A DNA stretch of 5,116 bases from Oscillospiraceae bacterium (GTDB lineage: Bacteria; Bacillota; Clostridia; Oscillospirales; Oscillospiraceae), in assembly GCA_009786775.1 (NCBI GenBank), contig WQRL01000003.1, positions 13,651 through 18,766 on the forward strand. The letters are read 5' to 3'. Each line of letters opens with the position of its first letter. Position 1 is the first letter of the stretch. The position numbers were made by a program, and so were the translations under genes. The notes under the pieces are model-generated. The model worked only from the letters and a program-made list of their open reading frames with translations. It did not search any database and was not told the origin of the DNA. Below, one piece after another: positions 1-5,116 of the stretch.

Positions 1-78
1 TATGCTCATGAGGTTTTTGACAAAATAACAAGTATCAAGCAAGGGCGCAAATCTGCGCCCTTCCCGCAGGCGGTTTAA
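1..78 (+). other. Left-edge sequence, possible 3' end of an upstream gene
   Basis: Two plus-strand frames enter from the left edge. One is open from base 1 to a TAA at 76-78 and would give a 25-residue tail (beginning YAHEVFDKI). The other ends at a TAA at 26-28 after reading MLMRFLTK. The perfect hairpin at 41-62 lies just after the earlier stop, which fits a gene ending at 28 followed by a terminator-like stem. The longer frame is also protein-like in codon choice. The sequence does not decide between them, and no family is recognisable from so few residues. Confidence 0.3.
41..62 (+). terminator. Terminator-like perfect hairpin
   Basis: AAGGGCGCA at 41-49 pairs perfectly with TGCGCCCTT at 54-62 around a 4-base AATC loop, giving a 9-bp GC-rich stem. 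The form is that of an intrinsic terminator stem, but only two T residues end the 3' arm and the sequence then turns GC-rich (CCCGCAGGCGG). A run of six T occurs only at 84-89, too far away to serve as its U-tract. It may be a weak terminator, an mRNA-stabilising 3' end, or a processing site ahead of the next gene. Confidence 0.4.
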
Positions 79-89
79 GAGAATTTTTT

Positions 90-94
90 AGGAG
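90..94 (+). promoter_or_regulatory. Ribosome binding site of the TIM-barrel gene
   Basis: AGGAG at 90-94 stands 11 bases before the ATG at 106 and supports that start. The stretch 91-102, which includes most of this site, is exactly complementary to 307-318 inside the gene (see findings). Confidence 0.75.
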
Positions 95-105
95 ATTTCA
101 TTAAA

Positions 106-870
106 ATGATAAACATTTCTAACAGGTTGTATATATCCACCACGGCAGATGATGCGGCAAGCATTGCGCGTGAGCACGGATTTGGGCTTGAGATAGCTGA
201 ATTTTGTACCGCAGCCAACATGGACCACGGGCTCTTTGAAGAGTATAATAAGCGGGCGCTTGCAAATATGAAGGGGGTTAGCTCTTTCGTGCTCCACGCC
301 CCATTCAATGAAATCTCCCCTGCCGCCATCGACCCCCTAATACTTAAGGTTGCGGAGAAACGCTATAGCCAGGCGGCAGGCATAATGCGGGGCTACGGTA
401 TAAACAAGATGGTTGCACACTCGGGGTTTCTGCCCCAAGTCTACTACGAGCAGTGGTTTGTGCCCAAGTCTGTGGAGTTTTGGCAGAAGTTTCTCTCTGA
501 CAAAAGCGAGAGCTTTGAGCTATGTATAGAAAATGTCCTCGAAAGCTCACCCGACATGCTCTGCAAAATCGCAAAAGAGGTAAATGACGGCCGGCTAAAG
601 CTGTGCTTTGATGCGGCACACGCAGCAATCATGAGCCCTGAGCTCTCAGCCATGCAGTGGGCGGAGCGTATGCTGCCTTACTTGGGGCATGTCCACCTAC
701 ATAACAATTTTGGAGAAATTGATACCCACAATGCGCTTGGAAATGGAATAGTTGATATAGCGAAGCTCATTGAGTTTATAGCAGGCGAAAAAGCTGATGT
801 TACATTTAGCATTGAAGCAATTGACGCTAAAACAAGTGTAAATTGGCTTTATGCACGCGGATTTGTTTAA
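106..870 (+). CDS. Sugar phosphate isomerase/epimerase-like TIM-barrel protein (AP endonuclease family 2)
   Basis: A 254-residue soluble protein with no signal peptide or membrane segment. It has the motif order of the AP_endonuc_2 / xylose isomerase-like TIM-barrel superfamily: LHAPF with H64, AHSGF with H105, IEN with E142, CFDAAHA with D169 and H172, HVHLHNN with H197, DTHNALGNG with D206 and H208, and a C-terminal SIEA with E237. Known members are metal-dependent sugar isomerases/epimerases and endonuclease IV. These residues line up in order with the nine zinc ligands of endonuclease IV, more than the four metal ligands usual in sugar isomerases. It is shorter than E. coli Nfo (285 residues) and lacks Nfo's exact signatures (CIDTCHA is CFDAAHA here), so I do not call it nfo. 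Substrate is unknown. The AGGAG at 90-94 fixes the ATG start. An MBL-fold hydrolase gene follows after 84 bases on the same strand. The family call is firm; the reaction is not. Confidence 0.88.
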   Translation: MINISNRLYISTTADDAASIAREHGFGLEIAEFCTAANMDHGLFEEYNKRALANMKGVSSFVLHAPFNEISPAAIDPLILKVAEKRYSQAAGIMRGYGINKMVAHSGFLPQVYYEQWFVPKSVEFWQKFLSDKSESFELCIENVLESSPDMLCKIAKEVNDGRLKLCFDAAHAAIMSPELSAMQWAERMLPYLGHVHLHNNFGEIDTHNALGNGIVDIAKLIEFIAGEKADVTFSIEAIDAKTSVNWLYARGFV

Positions 871-876
871 TTTATG

Positions 877-905
877 TTGCTTTATGCCACAAATTCGTAT
901 ATAGT
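877..905 (+). promoter_or_regulatory. Candidate sigma-70/sigma-A promoter for the MBL hydrolase gene
   Basis: TTGCTT at 877-882 and TATAGT at 900-905 are separated by 17 bases. The -10 box matches the consensus at five of six positions; the -35 box matches only at TTG. It lies in the AT-rich gap between the two genes, about 50 bases before the ATG at 955. This would let the hydrolase gene be transcribed apart from the upstream gene, although read-through is also possible because no terminator is visible in the gap. Confidence 0.4.
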
Positions 906-939
906 ATATGAATAAGTGAACAAACCATGAACAAAATTT

Positions 940-945
940 AAGGAG
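940..945 (+). promoter_or_regulatory. Ribosome binding site of the MBL hydrolase gene
   Basis: AAGGAG at 940-945 is a strong Shine-Dalgarno sequence 9 bases before the ATG at 955 and supports that start. Confidence 0.8.
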
Positions 946-954
946 TGTAGTTGT

Positions 955-1551
955 ATGGCAAAGTTACTGTACCAAGGGCACGGAAGTTTTAGGCTCACAT
1001 CTAATGACGGGGTGGTAATCTTCGTTGACCCGTATATCGGTACCGGCTATGATGTGCCGGCGGATATTATTCTTGTGACGCACCAACATGATGACCACAA
1101 TCAAGTAGGGCTCATAACGCAAAAGCCTGACTGCACGGTAATAAGCAATTTTGAAGCGCTGGAGGGCGGAGGGCATAATAGCTTCACAGTAAAAGGCATC
1201 GGAATTGAGGCTGTAGAGGCCGGGTATAACAAAAACCACTCCCCTGAAGATGCTGTGGGATATATCGTGACAGTTGACGGCCTGAAGCTATATTTTAGCG
1301 GCGATACATCCAAGACCCCGCAGATGAGCACATTTGCTGACAAAAAGCTGGACTATGCCTTCCTTTGTGCCGATGGATTTTACAACATGGGGCTGGAAGA
1401 GGCTGCCGAATGTGCAGCGCTCATAGGGGCGCGCTACAATGTGCCTGTACACCTCAAGCCGGGAGAGCTTTTTGACAGGGAGCTGGCGGAGAAGTTTATA
1501 AGCCCCAACAGGCTTATTATCGAAGCGGGCGAGGAACCGGTGCTGCAATAA
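955..1551 (+). CDS. MBL-fold metal-dependent hydrolase (UPF0173/UlaG-like group)
   Basis: A 198-residue cytoplasmic protein of the metallo-beta-lactamase fold. The N-terminal GHGSF and the VDPYIG strand lead into the metal motif VTHQHDDH (residues 41-48), giving H43, H45, D47 and H48. H95 in NKNHSPEDAVGY, D117 in FSGDTS and H166 in VPVHLKP complete a typical two-metal site. The arrangement, with a short C-terminal end after the last histidine, resembles the compact UPF0173 and UlaG-like hydrolases rather than true beta-lactamases or RNase J/Z enzymes. It is far shorter than E. coli UlaG (about 354 residues), so an ascorbate-6-phosphate lactonase assignment is not justified. All expected metal ligands are present, so it is probably active, likely on a small phosphorylated or lactone-type compound (inference). 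It lies downstream of the TIM-barrel gene with its own ribosome binding site and candidate promoter, and is followed by an inverted repeat with a T-rich tail. Confidence 0.9.
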   Translation: MAKLLYQGHGSFRLTSNDGVVIFVDPYIGTGYDVPADIILVTHQHDDHNQVGLITQKPDCTVISNFEALEGGGHNSFTVKGIGIEAVEAGYNKNHSPEDAVGYIVTVDGLKLYFSGDTSKTPQMSTFADKKLDYAFLCADGFYNMGLEEAAECAALIGARYNVPVHLKPGELFDRELAEKFISPNRLIIEAGEEPVLQ

Positions 1552-1578
1552 AAATCAAATAGTTTAGATAAGAAATCA

Positions 1579-1631
1579 AAGTAAACCGTTCCACCTGAAA
1601 ATACTCCTGGCGGCGCGGTTTACTTATTTTT
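1579..1631 (+). terminator. Inverted repeat with T-rich tail: terminator or leader attenuator
   Basis: AAGTAAACCG at 1579-1588 pairs perfectly with CGGTTTACTT at 1616-1625, and the 3' arm runs into ATTTTTC at 1626-1632. The 27-base loop is long for a simple intrinsic terminator and could hold a small inner pairing (CCA 1591-1593 with TGG 1608-1610). It sits 27 bases after the hydrolase stop codon, so it may end that transcript. It also ends only 8 bases before the ribosome binding site of the kinase gene, so any transcript starting upstream of 1579 would carry it in the kinase leader. Confidence 0.55.
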
Positions 1632-1633
1632 CA

Positions 1634-1640
1634 AAGGGGA
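1634..1640 (+). promoter_or_regulatory. Ribosome binding site deciding the GTG start of the hybrid kinase
   Basis: AAGGGGA at 1634-1640 is placed 8 bases before GTG at 1649. The next in-frame ATG, at 1703, has a purine run directly against it and no proper spacing, so GTG is preferred. Confidence 0.65.
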
Positions 1641-1648
1641 GAACGCTT

Positions 1649-4009
1649 GTGAAAGGCATTTGGGGTGAAGTGGTAGAGGAAACGGCGCCCGGAGCCGGGG
1701 AGATGGACTTGACGTGGATGATTCCCTTCTGGGAGTCCTTCACCGATGTCGTCGTAGAGATGGACGCGCTGTTTGAGGTAACAAATGTCCGCCGGAAAGT
1801 TGAGAGCAGCTTTGCTTTAACTGACATTGTAGGCACGTCATTTGTAGACATTGCCACGGATAGTGAAAAAATATTGGTTTTGACCAAACTTGAGAGCCTG
1901 AAGTCCAGGGCGGTGCCATACCTGCGCTTCCAGTTTTTATCAGTGATTGGAAGGTATTACCGCTGGACACTGAGCCCGTTTTATGATGACGGCGGGAATT
2001 TTGCCGGCTGTCACGGCGTCGGCATTGATACTACAGAGCAGACAATTAAAGAGATAACCCTCAAGTGGCAAGGAGCTGTAATAGACGAAGGCCGTGACTT
2101 TGTCAGGGTGTTCGAGATGAGCGGCAAGCCCCTTTATGCAAACCGGGGTGTTTATCAAATGACGGGCTATGACTCGGCTGAGGAAGCCCCGAGTTCTAAG
2201 CGGCTTTATACCCCCGCCCATTATGAAGCGGTGTTTGGTGAGGGCATGGACACTGTGAAGCAGCACGGCTTCTGGGTGCGCAGGGGTGAACTAGTTCATG
2301 CAAACGGCACGATTATACCTGTTGAGCACAGTATGTTTAGCATAAAGGATGACCGCGACGAGGACATTTTGATAGCTTCGATTATCAGGGATATTTCTGT
2401 ATTTTTAGATCACGAAAAGGAGCTTGAGGAGGCGCGGCGTGCCGCAGAGGCTGCAAACATGGCCAAGAGCGACTTTCTTTCGCGGATGAGTCATGAAATC
2501 CGCACGCCTATGAACGCCATTATCGGCATGATTGACATTGGCCTTACCGCCGGTGACATTGAAAGAAAAAACTACTGCCTCACAAGGGCGGACAGTGCTG
2601 CAAAGCATCTTCTCGGCCTTCTAAACGACATTTTGGACATGTCAAAAATCGAGGCGGAGAAGTTTGAGCTGTCCAACAATGTGTTTGATTTTGAAAAAAC
2701 GCTAAAAAACATAACAAATATGGCCGGCATCAGGGCGGAAGAAAAGAAGCTAAATTTCTATGTGGATCTCGACTACGATGCGCCCAGGCATATTTTGGGT
2801 GATGAGATGAGGCTTACCCAGGTAATAACCAATCTGCTTACTAACGCCATTAAATTTACTCCCGAAAAGGGCACTGTGATTCTCAAAGTGGATAGGCAGT
2901 CGCAGATAAATGATGATGTGGTTTTGAGGGTGGAGGTTTCTGACACGGGCATAGGAATTTCTAAGGACCAGCAGCGAAAGCTCTTTAAGTCATTTAACCA
3001 AGCCAGCGCGGGTATTTCCCAAAAATATGGAGGGACCGGGCTGGGTCTTGCCATATGCAAAAGAATTGTAGAATTTATGGATGGGGAAATATGGGTTGAA
3101 TCCGAGCTTGGAAAGGGCTCATGTTTTACTTTTACCTTTGCGACAAAACAGATGGAAGGCAAGCCGCGGACGACATTTTATGAAAAAATTGACCTGGACA
3201 AAATGCGGATTCTTGCGGTGGATGATGTGGCTGCGACAAGGGAACATTTTATCCATCTCATGGATGCGCTCAAGCTACAGTGTGATGTGGTGAGGGACAT
3301 GAAGGAGGCGCTGCTTAAAATTCAAAGCCCCGGCAGCGGGTCATATAACATTTTCTTCATGAGCTGGCCTCTGCCGGAGGATGATGGGATTGAGCTGACG
3401 AAGAAAATTAGGGAGCTTAGCAGCGAATTGGCCATTGTCGTAATAACCTCTGCCAATGATTGGAGTACGGTTGAGAAACAGGCGGTTGCGGCGGGTGTCA
3501 ACCGGTTTATAGCAAAGCCCCTTTTTCCGTCCACCCTTATTGACACAGTAAACCTCTGCATGGGTGCGGAGCTTGATGAAGCTGACAATTCCCGCTACAA
3601 TGATAAGCGCAAGAGCCACTATGACTTTAGCGCAAGCACAATTCTTATCGCCGAAGACATAGAAATAAACCGCGAAATAATGTCCGCGGTTTTGGAAGAA
3701 ACAGGTGTAAATATGGTTTTTGTAGAAAACGGCGAGCTTGCGGTTTCCGAATTTAGCCGCAGCCCTGAAAAGTTCGATTTAATTCTCATGGATATTAACA
3801 TGCCCGTGTTAGACGGCTACGAGGCCACCAGCCGCATACGCAGGCTGGACATACCTCAGGCGGGCAGCATTCCAATTATCGCAATGACCGCAAATGTGTT
3901 CAAAGAGGATATTGAAAGATGCCTGTCGGTGGGGATGAATGGCCACACAGGCAAGCCTATTGACCCTGACGAACTTTTTGTGAAGTTAAACCAGTATCTT
4001 GCCCATTAG
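1649..4009 (+). CDS. Soluble PAS-PAS hybrid sensor histidine kinase with two receiver domains
   Basis: A 786-residue protein with no membrane segment, so a cytoplasmic sensor. Domains in order: PAS-like 1 (about 25-130, ending GCHGVGIDTTE), PAS-like 2 (about 140-252, with YANRGVYQMTGY), a short linker helix (253-272), HisKA (272-340) with SHEIRTP and phosphoacceptor H282, HATPase_c (383-500) with N box N395/N399, G1 DTGIGI (432-437), F box LFKSF (445-449) and G2 GGTGLGL (461-467), receiver 1 (519-635) and receiver 2 (662-785). Receiver 2 is intact: E669/D670, phosphoacceptor D715 in LMDINMP, T747 and K769. Receiver 1 keeps D525/D526, T600 and K623 but has S572 (FFMSWPLP) where the phosphoacceptor Asp belongs. 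The expected path is ATP to H282 to D715, then to an HPt or other partner encoded elsewhere, since there is no HPt, DNA-binding or cyclic-di-GMP output domain. The signal is unknown. The GTG start is supported by the AAGGGGA at 1634-1640. It lies downstream of the MBL gene and converges with ackA. Confidence 0.95.
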   Translation: MKGIWGEVVEETAPGAGEMDLTWMIPFWESFTDVVVEMDALFEVTNVRRKVESSFALTDIVGTSFVDIATDSEKILVLTKLESLKSRAVPYLRFQFLSVIGRYYRWTLSPFYDDGGNFAGCHGVGIDTTEQTIKEITLKWQGAVIDEGRDFVRVFEMSGKPLYANRGVYQMTGYDSAEEAPSSKRLYTPAHYEAVFGEGMDTVKQHGFWVRRGELVHANGTIIPVEHSMFSIKDDRDEDILIASIIRDISVFLDHEKELEEARRAAEAANMAKSDFLSRMSHEIRTPMNAIIGMIDIGLTAGDIERKNYCLTRADSAAKHLLGLLNDILDMSKIEAEKFELSNNVFDFEKTLKNITNMAGIRAEEKKLNFYVDLDYDAPRHILGDEMRLTQVITNLLTNAIKFTPEKGTVILKVDRQSQINDDVVLRVEVSDTGIGISKDQQRKLFKSFNQASAGISQKYGGTGLGLAICKRIVEFMDGEIWVESELGKGSCFTFTFATKQMEGKPRTTFYEKIDLDKMRILAVDDVAATREHFIHLMDALKLQCDVVRDMKEALLKIQSPGSGSYNIFFMSWPLPEDDGIELTKKIRELSSELAIVVITSANDWSTVEKQAVAAGVNRFIAKPLFPSTLIDTVNLCMGAELDEADNSRYNDKRKSHYDFSASTILIAEDIEINREIMSAVLEETGVNMVFVENGELAVSEFSRSPEKFDLILMDINMPVLDGYEATSRIRRLDIPQAGSIPIIAMTANVFKEDIERCLSVGMNGHTGKPIDPDELFVKLNQYLAH

Positions 4010-4039
4010 CCGTGTTAGCCATGCTCTAAGCCTGCGGCG
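4010..4039. other. Short convergent intergenic junction
   Basis: Thirty bases separate the kinase stop on the plus strand from the acetate kinase stop on the minus strand. I see no strong hairpin with a T-tract on either strand. The only pairing is a weak 5-bp one (TTAGC near 4015 with GCTAA near 4039), which is too small to call a terminator. The two transcripts probably overlap at their 3' ends. Confidence 0.5.
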
Positions 4040-5116
4040 CTAAACTGCGTTTACTATCTCAAGGGTGTCCCTTGCGATAACCAGCTCTTCATTTGTGGGG
4101 ATTACCAGTATTTTCGCCGCTGAATCCCCACAGGAAACAGGTGCGATATCCCCTTCTGCCCTGCCGTTTAGGTTGTGGTCGAGGAGAATATTAAATCCGC
4201 CCAGCCAATCACAGATTCCCCTTCTTATGGCAGGGGAATTTTCGCCGACTCCTGCGGTGAAGATGATTGCGTCAACTCCGCCGAGCGCGACTATATAAGC
4301 TCCTATGTATTTGGCGACTTGGTAGCAAAAGACCTCAAGTGCGAGCTTTGCATTCTCCACCACTTGCAAGTCCTCTACCTCTTCAAGTTCGTGGGCATCT
4401 TCAAGATTAAACTCGGCAGTGTCAATTATGTCACGAAAATCGGAAGATAGGCAGGAAATGCCTAGAACCCCGGATTTGTTGTTGAGAATTTCAAGGGATT
4501 CACTTATGGAGAGGCCGCCTTCAATCTCGGAGATTACTGCCAGCAGGGCCGGATCGACGGTGCCGCTGCGCGTGCCCATGGGCAGGCCTTCAAGGGGGGT
4601 TGCCCCCATGGTGGTGTCAATACTCCTGCCGCCTTTAACTGCGGCAAGCGAAGCGCCGTTGCCGAGGTGGCAGCTTATAATCCGCGTGCTTTCGGTGTCG
4701 CCGCCCAGAAATTCCAGCGCCTTGGCGGAAACATATCTGTGCGAGGTGCCGTGAAAGCCGTAGCGCCTTATGTCGTGTTTGTTGTAATATTTGTATGGTA
4801 TCGGATATACATAGGCATATCCGGGCATGGTCATGTGAAATGCCGTGTCAAACACAGCTATATGCGGTACGTTTGGAAGCACTTTTTTGCAGGCCTGAAT
4901 CCCCATGAGGTTAGCCGGAATGTGCAGCGGCGCAAGGCGGACACAGCCGATTATTGCCGTGAGCACATCGTTGTCTATAAGTGCGCTCTGGGAGAACTTC
5001 TTGCCGCCGTGTACAACCCTATGGCCGACTGCGTGGATTTCGCCCAAGTCGGTTACTACCCCGTGCTTTTCACCGGTGAGGGTGCGGATTACAAGGTTTA
5101 TTGCATCGGAGTGTGA
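4040..5116 (-). CDS. ackA: Acetate kinase, N-terminal part cut off by the window edge
   Basis: Catalyses ATP + acetate to ADP + acetyl phosphate, the substrate-level phosphorylation step of fermentation when run in reverse, usually paired with phosphotransacetylase (Pta). The visible 358 residues cover most of a family of about 400. They carry GHRVVHGG (substrate Arg), LAPLH, VFDTAFH (catalytic Asp), RRYGFHGTSH (active-site His), the ATP loop HLGNG, MGTRSGTVDPA (active-site Arg), SSDFRD, GVGEN and the C-terminal TNEELVIARDT (Mg-binding Glu). The frame stays open to base 5116 and the upstream codons continue family-like sequence, so the TTG at 5047 is not the start. The missing 5' part should hold the NAGSSS motif. 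Two oddities: an acidic stretch about 15 residues longer than usual after SSDFRD, and Ile in place of the usual Asn in LAPLHNP. The stop is TAG at 4040-4042. Any promoter or pta partner would lie beyond the right edge. Confidence 0.97.
   Translation of the reverse strand, partial: SHSDAINLVIRTLTGEKHGVVTDLGEIHAVGHRVVHGGKKFSQSALIDNDVLTAIIGCVRLAPLHIPANLMGIQACKKVLPNVPHIAVFDTAFHMTMPGYAYVYPIPYKYYNKHDIRRYGFHGTSHRYVSAKALEFLGGDTESTRIISCHLGNGASLAAVKGGRSIDTTMGATPLEGLPMGTRSGTVDPALLAVISEIEGGLSISESLEILNNKSGVLGISCLSSDFRDIIDTAEFNLEDAHELEEVEDLQVVENAKLALEVFCYQVAKYIGAYIVALGGVDAIIFTAGVGENSPAIRRGICDWLGGFNILLDHNLNGRAEGDIAPVSCGDSAAKILVIPTNEELVIARDTLEIVNAV

Noticed and set aside
17..22. Perfect TTGACA -35 hexamer near the left edge
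   Set aside because: At 16-18 bases spacing the sequence is GC-rich (CAAGGG and neighbours, the arm of the hairpin) with no -10-like box, so it is not supported as a promoter.
106..870. Naming the TIM-barrel protein nfo (endonuclease IV)
   Set aside because: The metal ligands fit, but it is about 30 residues shorter and its signature motifs differ from true endonuclease IV. Many isomerase-like relatives share this fold.
955..1551. Naming the MBL hydrolase ulaG or a beta-lactamase
   Set aside because: It is little more than half the length of UlaG, and its compact form with a short C-terminus does not match class B beta-lactamases. Only the fold-level call is supported.
1703..1705. ATG as an alternative start of the hybrid kinase
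   Set aside because: The purine run before it touches the ATG without proper spacing, while GTG at 1649 has AAGGGGA at 8 bases.
3081..3293. Plus-strand 70-codon frame inside the hybrid kinase
   Set aside because: It overlaps the ATP-binding domain and first receiver of the kinase in another frame. The kinase frame carries clear motifs here, so this is a shadow.
5045..5047. TTG as the start codon of acetate kinase
   Set aside because: The frame stays open for 23 more codons to the window edge and reads family-like sequence ending just before the AVGHRVVHGG motif. The essential N-terminal NAGSSS region must lie further upstream, outside the window.
4667..5116. Plus-strand open frame of 149 codons running to the right edge
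   Set aside because: It lies wholly antisense to acetate kinase, which has family motifs throughout. The plus-strand translation resembles no recognisable family and has no ribosome binding site, so it is a shadow frame.
1..5116. CRISPR array, insertion sequence, phage, toxin-antitoxin or defence module
   Set aside because: There are no regularly spaced repeats, transposase or integrase motifs, or small paired genes. The window is filled by four housekeeping-type or signalling genes.

Overview
The window looks like ordinary chromosomal DNA from a bacterium of the Firmicutes, most likely a mid-GC Clostridia-type anaerobe. The evidence is indirect: purine-rich AGGAG-type ribosome binding sites, a GTG start on one large gene, frequent AGG and ATA codons, a soluble PAS hybrid kinase of a kind common in Clostridia, and an acetate kinase. 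No rRNA, tRNA or other taxonomic marker is present, so this placement is an inference.

Layout, left to right. Positions 1-105 hold the undefined end of an upstream unit and a perfect 9-bp hairpin. Positions 106-870 (+) encode a TIM-barrel protein of the AP endonuclease family 2 / sugar phosphate isomerase-epimerase superfamily. Positions 955-1551 (+) encode a small metallo-beta-lactamase-fold hydrolase with its own ribosome binding site and a candidate promoter in the gap before it. A 10-bp inverted repeat followed by a T-rich tract lies between this gene and the next. Positions 1649-4009 (+) encode a 786-residue soluble hybrid histidine kinase: two PAS-like domains, HisKA, HATPase_c, a degenerate receiver and an intact receiver. 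From 4040 to the right edge on the minus strand is acetate kinase (ackA), converging on the kinase gene; its N-terminal part lies outside the window.

The two small enzymes may act on related metabolites (a TIM-barrel isomerase beside an MBL hydrolase), but no substrate can be read from the sequence. The hybrid kinase has no HPt or output domain, so it must signal to a partner encoded elsewhere. AckA interconverts acetyl phosphate and acetate in fermentation. It is transcribed separately from the rest and nothing here ties it functionally to the kinase.

I found no CRISPR array, mobile element, tRNA or rRNA, and no clear sign of a new multi-gene system. The points most worth a second look are the Asp-to-Ser change at the phosphoacceptor position of the first receiver, the full endonuclease IV-like metal ligand set in the TIM-barrel protein, the structured leader just ahead of the kinase gene, and two local departures from the family pattern in AckA.
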